A DNA stretch of 5,632 nucleotides from Chloroflexota bacterium. GTDB taxonomy: Bacteria; Chloroflexota; Dehalococcoidia; Lucifugimonadales; JACPCL1. The notes under the pieces were generated by a model. The model did not search any database and was not told the DNA's origin. It was given only the letters and a program-made list of their open reading frames with translations. The number at the start of each line of letters is the position of its first letter. Position 1 is the stretch's first letter. This document shows positions 1-5,413 of the stretch, piece by piece. The DNA is taken from contig JACQUH010000030.1 of the NCBI GenBank assembly GCA_016210375.1, positions 1 to 5,632 on the forward strand, given 5' to 3'. Made by a program: the position numbers and the translations under genes.

Positions 1-228
1 CTGGTAGATTGCAGGCAGAGCGCCCAGGTTCAGAATGCCCGCGATAGCAAACAGCCAGAGCGCGATGACCAGGTTCGTCCGATGATCACTCAGGAATGAC
101 AACAGGCTCCCCATATCGTCTGGACCAGGAGGCTCACCTGCGGTGAGGAAGACCGCGAACCCCACAACGTAGGCAACGACCGCAAGGATGGCCCCCAAGC
201 CACACTCTCTTACCAACTCTTTAGACAT
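1..228 (-). CDS. Small integral membrane protein, N-terminal part (cut by window edge)
   Basis: This reading frame starts with ATG at 226-228 and runs off the left edge, leaving the first 76 residues. A strong ribosome binding site, AAGGAGG on the minus strand, lies 6 bases before the ATG and fixes the start. The visible protein begins MSKELVRECG. It has a hydrophobic stretch at about residues 10-30, a polar loop rich in Gly/Pro/Asp (about 31-51), and a second hydrophobic stretch at about 52-72, so at least two membrane helices are likely. There is no cleavable signal peptide pattern. I do not recognise the family; a DUF4386-like multi-pass protein is only a weak guess from the helix-loop-helix layout. 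It lies 52 bp downstream of the SRPBCC gene on the same strand and is probably co-transcribed with it. That the frame is real is well supported; its function is not known. Confidence 0.75.
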   Translation of the reverse strand, partial: MSKELVRECGLGAILAVVAYVVGFAVFLTAGEPPGPDDMGSLLSFLSDHRTNLVIALWLFAIAGILNLGALPAIYQ

Positions 229-280
229 TTCCTGCCTCCTTCTCAAAGCTTAGATAGTCTCTAATGCAGTGGCTGCACGG

Positions 281-733
281 TTAGGATCGACGGGCAAGTG
301 CTCCTGCCTCAATAATCTCCTTGATCTTAGCCATCTCCGCGGCGGACTCCTTCTTGATTTCTCCTCCGAAGATCGGTTCAGCGAGTCGCCAGATCCCCCG
401 CAACTGACCAGCGAAAAAACCGCTCAGGCGGGTACCGTTGCCAGCTCCTTCAAGAGTGAACTGGCCTGCGTAGGCCATGGGCCTGGAAGTCGCTTTGAAG
501 CACATCTTCCTGTCTGGCTCGTACTGGGTTATCTCGCAGCTCGTGCGCACTTTCCAGCCCATGATCTTCACCACCTCGTCGAACGTGGTCCCCGCGCCAA
601 TAGGGCCTGGAGACGTGATGGTGGACTGCACCGCCCCCGTCTGCCATTTGGGAAAGTTCCTGGGGTCGGCAAGAAACTCGAACACATGGTGCACCGGCGC
701 GTTGATCTGGATGCTGTGCTCAATCTGAATCAC
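281..733 (-). CDS. SRPBCC / polyketide cyclase-like family protein
   Basis: This is a 150-residue protein of the START/SRPBCC hydrophobic-cavity superfamily (Polyketide_cyc2-like). Members bind or modify lipidic and aromatic ligands, or act as small cytoplasmic ligand carriers. The N-terminus shows the family signature: a beta strand, then INAPVHHVFEFLADPRNFPKW (residues 10-30), matching the usual 'I.AP...VF..l.D....p.W' pattern. A central region around GPIGAGTTFDE precedes more strands, and a C-terminal amphipathic helix covers about residues 120-148. The length is normal for a single-domain member. I chose the GTG at 731-733 because a purine-rich AGAGGGGGG ribosome binding site sits just upstream and the domain begins directly after it. 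The in-frame ATG at 791-793 would add 20 non-conserved residues and run into the palindrome at 792-809. It is the first gene of a two-gene unit with the downstream membrane protein. The ligand and reaction cannot be read from the sequence. Confidence 0.85.
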   Translation of the reverse strand: MIQIEHSIQINAPVHHVFEFLADPRNFPKWQTGAVQSTITSPGPIGAGTTFDEVVKIMGWKVRTSCEITQYEPDRKMCFKATSRPMAYAGQFTLEGAGNGTRLSGFFAGQLRGIWRLAEPIFGGEIKKESAAEMAKIKEIIEAGALARRS

Positions 734-791
734 GGCAGCCCCCCTCTGTAATCGTGATGCAATGAGGATGCCCCATTCCCAGCTACTGCAC

Positions 792-809
792 ATGGGACGT
801 TCGTCCCAT
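792..809. promoter_or_regulatory. Perfect 18-bp palindrome, candidate operator for the SRPBCC unit
   Basis: ATGGGACG and its exact reverse complement CGTCCCAT are separated by TT, giving a perfect inverted repeat with 8-bp arms. It is centred about 67 bp upstream of the GTG start of the SRPBCC gene, in the place expected for promoter or operator DNA. The size and tight two-base centre suit a dimeric helix-turn-helix repressor such as a TetR- or ArsR-type protein. No such regulator gene is in the window, so this assignment is inference. A promoter-like TTGATA on the minus strand lies just upstream, but no convincing -10 at proper spacing was found. Confidence 0.5.
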
Positions 810-815
810 TCTTAT

Positions 816-850
816 CAAGACGCCTTTGGCCGTCGTCTTGTAGCAAGACG
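816..850. repeat. CAAGACG inverted and direct repeats
   Basis: CAAGACG occurs at 816-822 and again at 844-850, and its reverse complement CGTCTTG lies at 834-840. The first and the inverted copy could form a 7-bp stem with an 11-base loop. The cluster lies just outside the 18-bp palindrome on the promoter side of the SRPBCC gene. It could be extra regulator sites or a weak hairpin; I cannot tell which. Confidence 0.35.
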
Positions 851-867
851 TGGGGTGCGTGTGTTAT

Positions 868-908
868 TCCCCCCTCCCATCAGGGAAGAAGACAGGGTGA
901 GGGTGTCC
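868..908. repeat. Short end fragment of the intergenic repeat family
   Basis: A C-rich run followed by a broken G-rich run and GACAGGGTGAGGGTGTC resembles the right end of the full element on the plus strand at about 5570-5613, where CAGGGGGTGAGGTC forms the terminus. Only one end and one small hairpin-like part are present, so this reads as a decayed or solo end about 40 bp before the full-length copy at 949. The similarity was judged by eye and is moderate. Confidence 0.4.
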
Positions 909-948
909 CGATAATGGTCATGAATCAAGTAATTGTGCTGCTATGGTT

Positions 949-1138
949 CTGACCTCTCCCCCTGTAGTCCTCCTCTTCGCAACGGAGAGGGGGACGGTGG
1001 TTTTGACGAAACAGAGTGATGCGGCCCTGCCGCATCACTCTGTTTCAAATCTATCTCCCCCTTCCCGTGCAGGAAGAGCCTGTCCTTGAGTCCCGATGGA
1101 ATCGGGACGAAGGAGGGAGCCAGAGGGGGTTAGGTTAT
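949..1138. repeat. Full-length intergenic palindromic repeat element (copy A)
   Basis: This ~190-bp non-coding element aligns along its length with the reverse complement of 5414-5615. Left terminus: GACCTCTCCCCCTGTAG. Right terminus: CAGAGGGGGTTAGGTT, which is an imperfect inverted repeat of the left. The first 50 bases match copy B at about 78% with almost no gaps. The stretch around 1057-1085, including TTCCCGTGCAGGAAGAGCCT, is nearly identical in B. The 22 bases ending in the GCCAGAGGGGGT terminus (about 1109-1131) are identical. Between these lie a central 17-bp-arm hairpin (1008-1046) and a variable segment holding another hairpin (1090-1097 pairing with 1101-1108). It encodes no convincing protein. 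It resembles a MITE- or REP-like element that would be moved by an enzyme encoded elsewhere, which is inference. No clear target-site duplication is visible. Confidence 0.75.
1008..1046. repeat. Central long hairpin of repeat copy A
   Basis: A perfect inverted repeat with 17-bp arms (1008-1024 and 1030-1046) and a five-base loop CCCTG. The arm reads GAAACAGAGTGATGCGG. It is the core of element A and has a matching hairpin with the same arm and loop lengths in copy B (5519-5557). As RNA it would be very stable. No T-run follows on either strand, so a classical intrinsic terminator is not the best reading. Confidence 0.85.
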
Positions 1139-1213
1139 GTAGTCAATGGCCATCAGCAGGATTCATACCTCCTGGTGTCCCAGGAAACAGAGCATGGCGA
1201 ATCCGTGGAACGC

Positions 1214-1240
1214 CAGAGGCCGGCTCTGCGCCGGCCTCTG
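1214..1240 (-). terminator. GC-rich hairpin, candidate terminator of the HD/LuxR gene
   Basis: CAGAGGCCGGC (1214-1224) pairs perfectly with GCCGGCCTCTG (1230-1240) around a five-base loop TCTGC, giving an 11-bp stem. It starts 27 bp past the stop codon of the regulator gene on the minus strand, the usual place for a terminator. No T-tract follows on the minus strand, so it may act as a transcription pause or mRNA 3'-end stabiliser rather than a textbook rho-independent terminator. Confidence 0.55.
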
Positions 1241-1267
1241 ATGGCTGAGGATCCAAAGGGACACTAT

Positions 1268-2854
1268 CTACCCCAGTAACCCGTTCTCCACCGCAAACAG
1301 CACGGCTCCAGCCCGGCTGGATACTCCGATCTTGCTGTACACGCTCTCCAGGTGATGGCGCACTGTGTGCTCGCTCACATAGAGCCGTTGCGCCACCTCA
1401 CGCCTGCTCAGTCCTTGCGAGACAAGACGGAGAACGTCCACTTCCCGCTCCGTCAGGTCCCTGGGCCATTCCTGGCCACGGGACGCCTTGGGACTCGTGC
1501 CGCGCACCTCCGTGGCCAGTGCTTCGAAGCAAGCCGGATCAAACCGCGTCCCCACCTGCTGCTGCACCAGGTTCAGCGCCTCCCCGATTCCTACCCCACG
1601 ACGCCCCGGCCCACCGCGGACCAACTCAAGATAAGCGTCCGCAACGGCGACAATACGGGCCGCTGAGGGGATGCTGGCCTGGGAGAGTCCCCGGTGATAA
1701 CCCTGTCCATTGAGCCACTCGTGATGCATAGCTGCGACCGCAGCCATGGGCTGGAGGGCTGACACGCGAGCGAGAATGAGCTGTGTATAGTAGGGGTGGA
1801 GCTTTATCTGTTCCTGCTCCACTTCCGATAGGGGCCGTGGTTTATCTAAAAGGAAGCTGGGCACCGCTACCAGGCCAAGATCGTGCACCAGCGCTGCCCG
1901 CCTGGCCAGCGTGGCTTCCTCCGGTCCGAGCTTCATGCGCCTCGCCAGCGCCTCGGCAAGCTGTGCGGTTTCCCGGGAGTGGCCAGCCCTGTAAGCCGAC
2001 TTGAAATCGGCGAAGTCAGCAAAGGTGGTCAGCGCCTGGTCCACATCGGCCTCTTCCACGTGCATGGGCCAGGTCCCTGGCTCCATAGCCATGACCCGAT
2101 TCCACGGGTCTTTCTCGGCCAGCCCTTCCCACAGGTCGTCTCCCTTGGCTACCGCCAGGAACGTATCCGCGACGCCGGGGGCAAAGTAACGTCCCCGAAA
2201 GCCTACGGCAGCCGCCTCCGTCTCACGTCGCCCTTCTGCTGTGAAGAAGACCTCCAGGACCATTGAGGCGTTGACGATGCGTGAGGCGAGGGGAATGGAA
2301 TCCCCTCGAAGCCGGTGGGGGCCTTTGCCGTTCCACAACTCACATATATGGAACAGGCTCTCCTGAGTCCCCGCGGGCAGCCCCAGGCGCTTGGCTACCT
2401 GTGCTCCTACATCAGAGCAGCCTCGGTCAAAGTCGGCCATGGTACGCTCCGCCTGGAGCAGGGCCACGACAAACCGCTGGGTCCTTGTAGGGAACGAGGC
2501 TTCCGTTGCGACGTGTCTGCCTATCCATCGGAGTATCTGGAGCATGTTACCAGGGTCGCACAGGTACATGTCCCGCATGGCGGCCAGCTCATCGCCGGCC
2601 AGCAAGGCGGCAAACTGGGGCGCCCCTGCCGTGCAGCCCGCGTGGACCAGCAGGGCGGTGTAGTACACTTCTGTCTGATTCTCAGCGGAAAGCCCCATTT
2701 CTCCCGCAATGCGAAGGGCCAGGTAACACGTGCGGAGGCTGTGGCCCAGCGGCTGGCCCCTGCCCAGATCGCCAGCTAGGCTAAGCGCGCCTGTGAGTTC
2801 GGCCAGCCGGACTCGGCTCTCTAGGGGCTCAGACGGTCGGTCATGTGCGGCCAA
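1268..2854 (-). CDS. Tandem HD-GYP-like domain protein with C-terminal LuxR helix-turn-helix
   Basis: A 528-residue cytoplasmic regulator joining phosphohydrolase-like domains to a DNA-binding domain. The C-terminal HD-GYP-like domain (about 285-450) keeps the metal-ligand pattern: GHS His292, H324-D325, His353, H377-H378 and Asp406 in VADAY. HD-GYP domains usually cleave cyclic-di-GMP or related nucleotides. Here the HDxGK lysine is Leu328 (HDLGL) and GYP is GYH (385-387), so activity and substrate are uncertain. The N-terminal half (about 30-210) looks like a second, decayed copy: GHS at 37-39, H71-A72 instead of HD, and ELWNGKGPH at 172-180 paralleling EWLNGQGYH. Residues 466-528 form a LuxR/GerE helix-turn-helix (LTEREVDVLRLVSQGLS, then VSEHTVRHHLESVYSKIGV). 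There is no membrane segment or receiver domain. The start is TTG at 2852-2854, after AGAGGTAAGG; no in-frame ATG occurs before residue 54, which would cut the first domain. A promoter-like sequence lies about 30 bases upstream. Confidence 0.9.
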   Translation of the reverse strand: MAAHDRPSEPLESRVRLAELTGALSLAGDLGRGQPLGHSLRTCYLALRIAGEMGLSAENQTEVYYTALLVHAGCTAGAPQFAALLAGDELAAMRDMYLCDPGNMLQILRWIGRHVATEASFPTRTQRFVVALLQAERTMADFDRGCSDVGAQVAKRLGLPAGTQESLFHICELWNGKGPHRLRGDSIPLASRIVNASMVLEVFFTAEGRRETEAAAVGFRGRYFAPGVADTFLAVAKGDDLWEGLAEKDPWNRVMAMEPGTWPMHVEEADVDQALTTFADFADFKSAYRAGHSRETAQLAEALARRMKLGPEEATLARRAALVHDLGLVAVPSFLLDKPRPLSEVEQEQIKLHPYYTQLILARVSALQPMAAVAAMHHEWLNGQGYHRGLSQASIPSAARIVAVADAYLELVRGGPGRRGVGIGEALNLVQQQVGTRFDPACFEALATEVRGTSPKASRGQEWPRDLTEREVDVLRLVSQGLSRREVAQRLYVSEHTVRHHLESVYSKIGVSSRAGAVLFAVENGLLG

Positions 2855-2890
2855 CTACCTTACCTCTGCATTGCGAAATGATTTGCCAAC

Positions 2891-2919
2891 ATTTTGCACC
2901 CTGGGAGCGCGAGGTTCAA
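2891..2919 (-). promoter_or_regulatory. Candidate sigma70-type promoter of the HD/LuxR gene
   Basis: On the minus strand TTGAAC (2914-2919) and CAAAAT (2891-2896) are separated by exactly 17 bases. Each matches the consensus -35 or -10 at four of six positions. Transcription would start near 2884 and give a leader of about 30 bases before the TTG start codon. The assignment rests on sequence match and position only. Confidence 0.45.
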
Positions 2920-3339
2920 TGCTACCATGGGTTCCATGCGGTGGTTCGCCAGGACAGGCCTGGGCTGTATTGCGGAAGCCTTCAACCGGGCGGGGTCTCC
3001 GCCGGCGCGCGGTTCCCCACCGTCATACTGAGAGCCTGTGAAGAAATGGCCTGCGTTATGCCAGAAAAGGTGGGGGGAGCAACGTGTCATTCTAGCCGAA
3101 GCCCCGAGCGCAACGAATGGGGAAATGGTCGGACTGCTCTCGCTCTCCACTGCGTTCCGCTTCGCGAAGAATCCCTCATACCCACCGCATTCCACAAGGG
3201 CCGAGGCATCGGCCCATCGCTTGCTAGCTTATTTCTTCACAACCTCTGAGGCAGGGCCAGCACAGTGGGAGAAGGCGTTACCGTTACCAAGGAGGTCGTT
3301 CTCTCCTTCCGAGAGCGGTCACACAGAGGGCAAGGTCGG

Positions 3340-3348
3340 TGGTATGAT
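3340..3348 (+). promoter_or_regulatory. Candidate extended -10 promoter of the SIR2 gene
   Basis: TGGTATGAT is an extended -10 element (TG, one base, then TATGAT, five of six consensus matches). It is 26 bp before the SIR2 start codon, giving a leader of roughly 20 bases that contains the GGAGGT ribosome binding site. No good -35 is seen; GTCACA at 3318-3323 is a poor match at long spacing, which an extended -10 can tolerate. Confidence 0.5.
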
Positions 3349-3374
3349 ACCCCCAGCAAGGCCGGAGGTGCTCT

Positions 3375-4193
3375 ATGGAGCTTTCTGAGGAGCAGCAGGA
3401 GGCTGTGGAGCGGGCTAGCCGGTTCGTGGCCGAGGCCCGGTACGTCGTCGCCCTGGCCGGGGCAGGCATGAGCGCCGAAAGCGGCATCCCGACCTACCGT
3501 GGAGAGGGCGGCCTGTGGACCCGTATTGGAGAGCCGGACCCCAGGGCCTACCAGAACTTCGCCGCTGATCCCAAGGGCTGGTGGGAGCGCATGTTGGATC
3601 GGGACAGGAACCCACAGTCACCGGAGAGGGCGCGGTTTGGCAACTCCATGCAGGACGCCAAGCCTAACCCCGGACACTACGCCCTCGTGGACCTGGAGCG
3701 CATGGGAAAGCTGAAGTGGACCATCACTCAGAACGTAGACAACCTCCACCGGGCCGCCGGCGCCCGGTGCATCACCGAGATCCATGGCAACCGAACGTTG
3801 CTGCGGTGCGTGCGTTGCCACTTCCGCACCCCCCGGGACGAGTTTGAAGTGGACCCGAAGGACTTGCCGCCTCGCTGCCCTCAATGTGGCGGCGTGATCA
3901 AGGGCGACGGGGTGATGTTCGGGGAGCCAATCCCCCAGGACTCCCTGGCCATGTGCATTGAGCAGACCAACCGGTGCGACTGCATGCTAGTGCTGGGCAC
4001 GTCCGGCACCGTGTACCCCGCCGCTGGCTTTCCCATGCAGGCCTACCAGCAGGGTTCCCGCCTCATTGAGGTCAACGTGGACCCCACGCCCATCAGTAGC
4101 CTGGTAGACGTGGCGCTGCGAGGCCCCTCCGGCCAGTATCTTCCCCTCCTGGTCACCCGCGTCCGGCAGCTTCTGACGGCGACAGCACCCTAG
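3375..4193 (+). CDS. SIR2-family NAD-dependent protein deacylase (sirtuin)
   Basis: A 272-residue cytoplasmic sirtuin, normal length for a bacterial single-domain enzyme. Sirtuins use NAD to remove acyl groups from protein lysines, producing nicotinamide and O-acyl-ADP-ribose. Motifs occur in order: NAD-binding GAGMSAESGIPTYR (29-42), QNVDNLH (119-125), catalytic His137 in EIHGN, a zinc ribbon with Cys145/Cys148 and Cys168/Cys171, GVMFGEPIP (179-187), LGTSGTVYPAAGFP (207-220) and EVN (232-234). PTYRGEGGLW resembles the class III (SIRT5/CobB-type) loop rather than the PDFR form. At the acyl-specificity site, where CobB and SIRT5 have Tyr-x-x-Arg, this protein appears to have Met73-x-x-Arg76, so substrate preference may differ. 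The ATG is set by GGAGGT 6-7 bases upstream and by the domain beginning shortly after. It stands alone, divergent from the HD/LuxR gene, with repeat element C downstream. Naming it cobB would be reasonable by class, but orthology is unproven. Confidence 0.95.
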   Translation: MELSEEQQEAVERASRFVAEARYVVALAGAGMSAESGIPTYRGEGGLWTRIGEPDPRAYQNFAADPKGWWERMLDRDRNPQSPERARFGNSMQDAKPNPGHYALVDLERMGKLKWTITQNVDNLHRAAGARCITEIHGNRTLLRCVRCHFRTPRDEFEVDPKDLPPRCPQCGGVIKGDGVMFGEPIPQDSLAMCIEQTNRCDCMLVLGTSGTVYPAAGFPMQAYQQGSRLIEVNVDPTPISSLVDVALRGPSGQYLPLLVTRVRQLLTATAP

Positions 4194-4253
4194 TGTAGCG
4201 ATTCACATGTATTGTTAGTTATGGAAAGCCATTGGCGCAACACGTGCTGCCTT

Positions 4254-4340
4254 GGACCTCTCCCTCTGTGTCTTCCTCTCCGCACGGAGAGGGAGAGCAT
4301 TCCTCCTACCCGTGCGGAGAGGGGGCTAGGGGTTAGGTCA
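4254..4340. repeat. Short, internally deleted repeat element (copy C) with strong hairpin
   Basis: This ~87-bp element begins with GGACCTCTCCCTCTGTGTC and ends with GGGGTTAGGTCA, the same terminal inverted-repeat style as copies A and B, but it lacks their central 17-bp hairpin. It contains CCTCTCCG-CA-CGGAGAGG (4275-4292), a perfect 8-bp-arm hairpin. The same left arm can instead pair over 13 bp (4275-4287 with 4310-4322), so two mutually exclusive folds exist. It starts about 60 bp after the SIR2 stop codon and may also end or stabilise that transcript, although no T-run follows. The rest of the gene-free 4194-4544 stretch shows nothing apart from the promoter-like site near 4500. Confidence 0.7.
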
Positions 4341-4481
4341 GGCTCGGTAACGAGGCATTAGGAGCACTACACTAGCAAGGGGCCAGAGGCTACCCGGAAG
4401 GGATGCTCTTCACCCCGGTTCGGCCTGGAGAGCGTTCCGGTTTTCCCCCTCCACCTGGGATTGGGGCCCGGCATTGCAGGC

Positions 4482-4510
4482 TTACCTCCCCAAAGCGCCT
4501 ATGGTAAGAT
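4482..4510 (+). promoter_or_regulatory. Candidate promoter of the 72-residue coiled-coil gene
   Basis: TGGTAAGAT at 4502-4510 is an extended -10 element closely resembling the one before the SIR2 gene (TGGTATGAT). A weak TTACCT -35 (three of six matches) lies 17 bases upstream at 4482-4487. Transcription would begin near 4517, leaving a leader of just under 30 bases before the ATG at 4545. Confidence 0.45.
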
Positions 4511-4544
4511 AGGCCAAAATCCTCAGCACAGGCTCAGAGCCATC

Positions 4545-4763
4545 ATGTTCACCGACCGCAAAGTCTGGCGTAGGATGGTTAAGGAACGCCTGGACATCTT
4601 ACAGCAGGACCTGGCGTATTTTCGTGGGCGTGCCGAAGACCGCGCAAAGCTAGAGCGGCGAGTTCACATGCTGGCGGAGGAGATTCGCCAGTTAGACGAG
4701 GAGGAGGAGGAGCGCGGCACCCAGTGGCTGGACGAAAAGACCGGCCAGGCCGCCGACATGTAG
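4545..4763 (+). CDS. Small charged coiled-coil protein of unknown function (72 residues)
   Basis: I do not recognise this protein. It is 72 residues, starting MFTDRKVWRRMVKERLDI. It is very rich in Arg, Glu, Asp and Leu, with hydrophobic residues spaced like heptads from about residue 10 to 55, followed by an acidic run of five Glu after LD (DEEEEER). This predicts one long amphipathic helix or helical hairpin that dimerises. It has no signal peptide, membrane helix or cysteines. The frame is open further upstream to an ATG at 4461, but those 28 residues look non-coding and the promoter-like site at 4502-4510 lies inside them, so I prefer the ATG at 4545. Its ribosome binding site is weak (CAGAG-like). 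A hairpin (4775-4788) follows the stop. Coding status rests on codon-like composition and helical pattern and is probable rather than certain. Confidence 0.6.
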   Translation: MFTDRKVWRRMVKERLDILQQDLAYFRGRAEDRAKLERRVHMLAEEIRQLDEEEEERGTQWLDEKTGQAADM

Positions 4764-4774
4764 GCCGCTGGTTT

Positions 4775-4788
4775 GCGCCCTTCGGCGC
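4775..4788 (+). terminator. Short hairpin after the 72-residue gene
   Basis: GCGCC and GGCGC pair around a CTTC tetraloop, 11 bp past the stop codon at 4761-4763. The stem is short and no T-run follows, so termination is doubtful. A second GC palindrome, GGCGGGCCCGCC, lies at 4820-4831 in the same 185-bp spacer. Together they suggest the cupin gene is transcribed separately. Confidence 0.3.
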
Positions 4789-4900
4789 GTGGTTCCCGAT
4801 GACCGGTGGTCTCCCGGAGGGCGGGCCCGCCTGCGCCAAGTCTCCCGCCCCAAGACCGAGGGGCCCAGACCCTTCCCTCCTCCCGGGTAGCACCCACGCT

Positions 4901-4909
4901 TGGAAGAAT
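4901..4909 (+). promoter_or_regulatory. Weak extended -10 candidate before the cupin gene
   Basis: TGGAAGAAT follows the same TGG-plus-hexamer layout as the sites before the SIR2 and 72-residue genes, with AAGAAT matching the -10 consensus at four of six positions. No -35 is apparent. It lies 40 bp upstream of the cupin start codon. Confidence 0.3.
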
Positions 4910-4948
4910 AGCCGCGCCCTCAACCGCACAGAACAGAAGGAGGCTCCC

Positions 4949-5323
4949 ATGACCACCAGACCCGCGCTCAAGGTCATCAACTGGAAGGATGCCGCACCCC
5001 GAGACGCCCATGGCCAGGTGGCCCGTGATCTTTACCGCCGTGAGGAAGGCGGGTTCTCTAGCTCTTTCAACTACATGACGGTGTTCACCTTGCCCCCAGG
5101 GAACACCAGTGGCAGTCACGCCCATGACAACTGGGAGAAGGTCTATCTTGTGCTGGCCGGCAACTGCGAGGCTCACCTGGACGGCAGTGTGTTCAAGCTT
5201 AATTCTGGCGACACCTTCTTCGTCCACGCTGGCGTGAAACACGAGATGAAGAACCCCACAAGCCAGGAGGCCCAGTACGCGGTGTTCTGCAACTACACCC
5301 TGCCCGTGCCCGAGGGAAGGTAA
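4949..5323 (+). CDS. Single-domain cupin protein
   Basis: A 124-residue small cupin, a beta-barrel fold that usually binds a divalent metal and serves as an isomerase, dioxygenase, sugar-binding or sensor domain. Cupin motif 1 is visible at residues 51-71 with Gly51, His57, His59, Glu63 and Gly71. Motif 2 covers 87-102 with Gly87, Gly95, His98 and Asn102. The metal ligands would be His57, His59, Glu63 and His98. Two departures are visible: there are seven rather than six residues between Glu63 and the motif-1 glycine, with Lys64 directly before VYLVL where Glu is common, and the usual motif-2 proline is His93. The start is the ATG at 4949-4951, five bases after a perfect AAGGAGG; the frame is open further upstream but that extension is Pro/Arg-rich and not domain-like. 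No neighbour indicates a substrate, so the role stays open. Confidence 0.9.
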   Translation: MTTRPALKVINWKDAAPRDAHGQVARDLYRREEGGFSSSFNYMTVFTLPPGNTSGSHAHDNWEKVYLVLAGNCEAHLDGSVFKLNSGDTFFVHAGVKHEMKNPTSQEAQYAVFCNYTLPVPEGR

Positions 5324-5413
5324 CTTCTTCCCCACGCCCTAGCCAGCTACCTCCACAACCTCTTTGGCGCCGCCCCCTAATGGTCTTTGACACAACAACC
5401 TGCCAGTTGGGTT

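Larger units (their letters stand above)
2855..3374. other. Divergent intergenic region between the HD/LuxR and SIR2 genes
   Basis: About 520 bp without a convincing gene. Open frames exist on both strands but lack ribosome binding sites and protein-like composition. The ends carry promoter-like sites for the two flanking genes. Inside are a small perfect hairpin (GGGCCGA at 3198-3204 pairing with TCGGCCC at 3209-3215, loop GGCA), a GTTACC tandem duplicate (3277-3288), and a stretch around 3085-3180 with CATTCTAGCCGAAGCC and CTTCGCGAAGAATCC. That stretch recalls a decayed intergenic repeat (CATTCTGAGCGAAG...GAAGAATC type). The last point is a recollection of repeat style, not a verified match. 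Confidence 0.5.

Noticed and set aside
269..751. 160-residue plus-strand open frame opposite the SRPBCC gene
   Set aside because: It is antisense to a well-supported SRPBCC protein, has no clear ribosome binding site and no domain-like pattern; it is a shadow of GC-rich coding DNA.
949..1138. CRISPR array or attachment site
   Set aside because: The repeats are long, inverted and hairpin-forming rather than regularly spaced short direct repeats, and no cas or integrase gene is present.
1016..1279. 87-residue plus-strand open frame
   Set aside because: It starts within the central hairpin of repeat copy A and runs through repeat and terminator hairpin sequence, so it is not a plausible gene.
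2845..3249. 134-residue plus-strand and 111-residue minus-strand frames in the divergent spacer
   Set aside because: They overlap each other, lack ribosome binding sites and protein-like composition, and cover the promoter-like regions of the flanking genes.
3375..5323. A defence or NAD-depletion operon built around the SIR2 gene
   Set aside because: The SIR2 protein is a standalone zinc-ribbon deacylase of normal length; downstream genes are far apart with separate promoter-like sites, and no argonaute, nuclease, STAND or phage-sensing partner is visible.
4664..5335. 223-residue minus-strand frame opposite the cupin gene
   Set aside because: It is antisense to the cupin, whose AAGGAGG site and metal-binding motifs are clear, and its translation has no recognisable domain.
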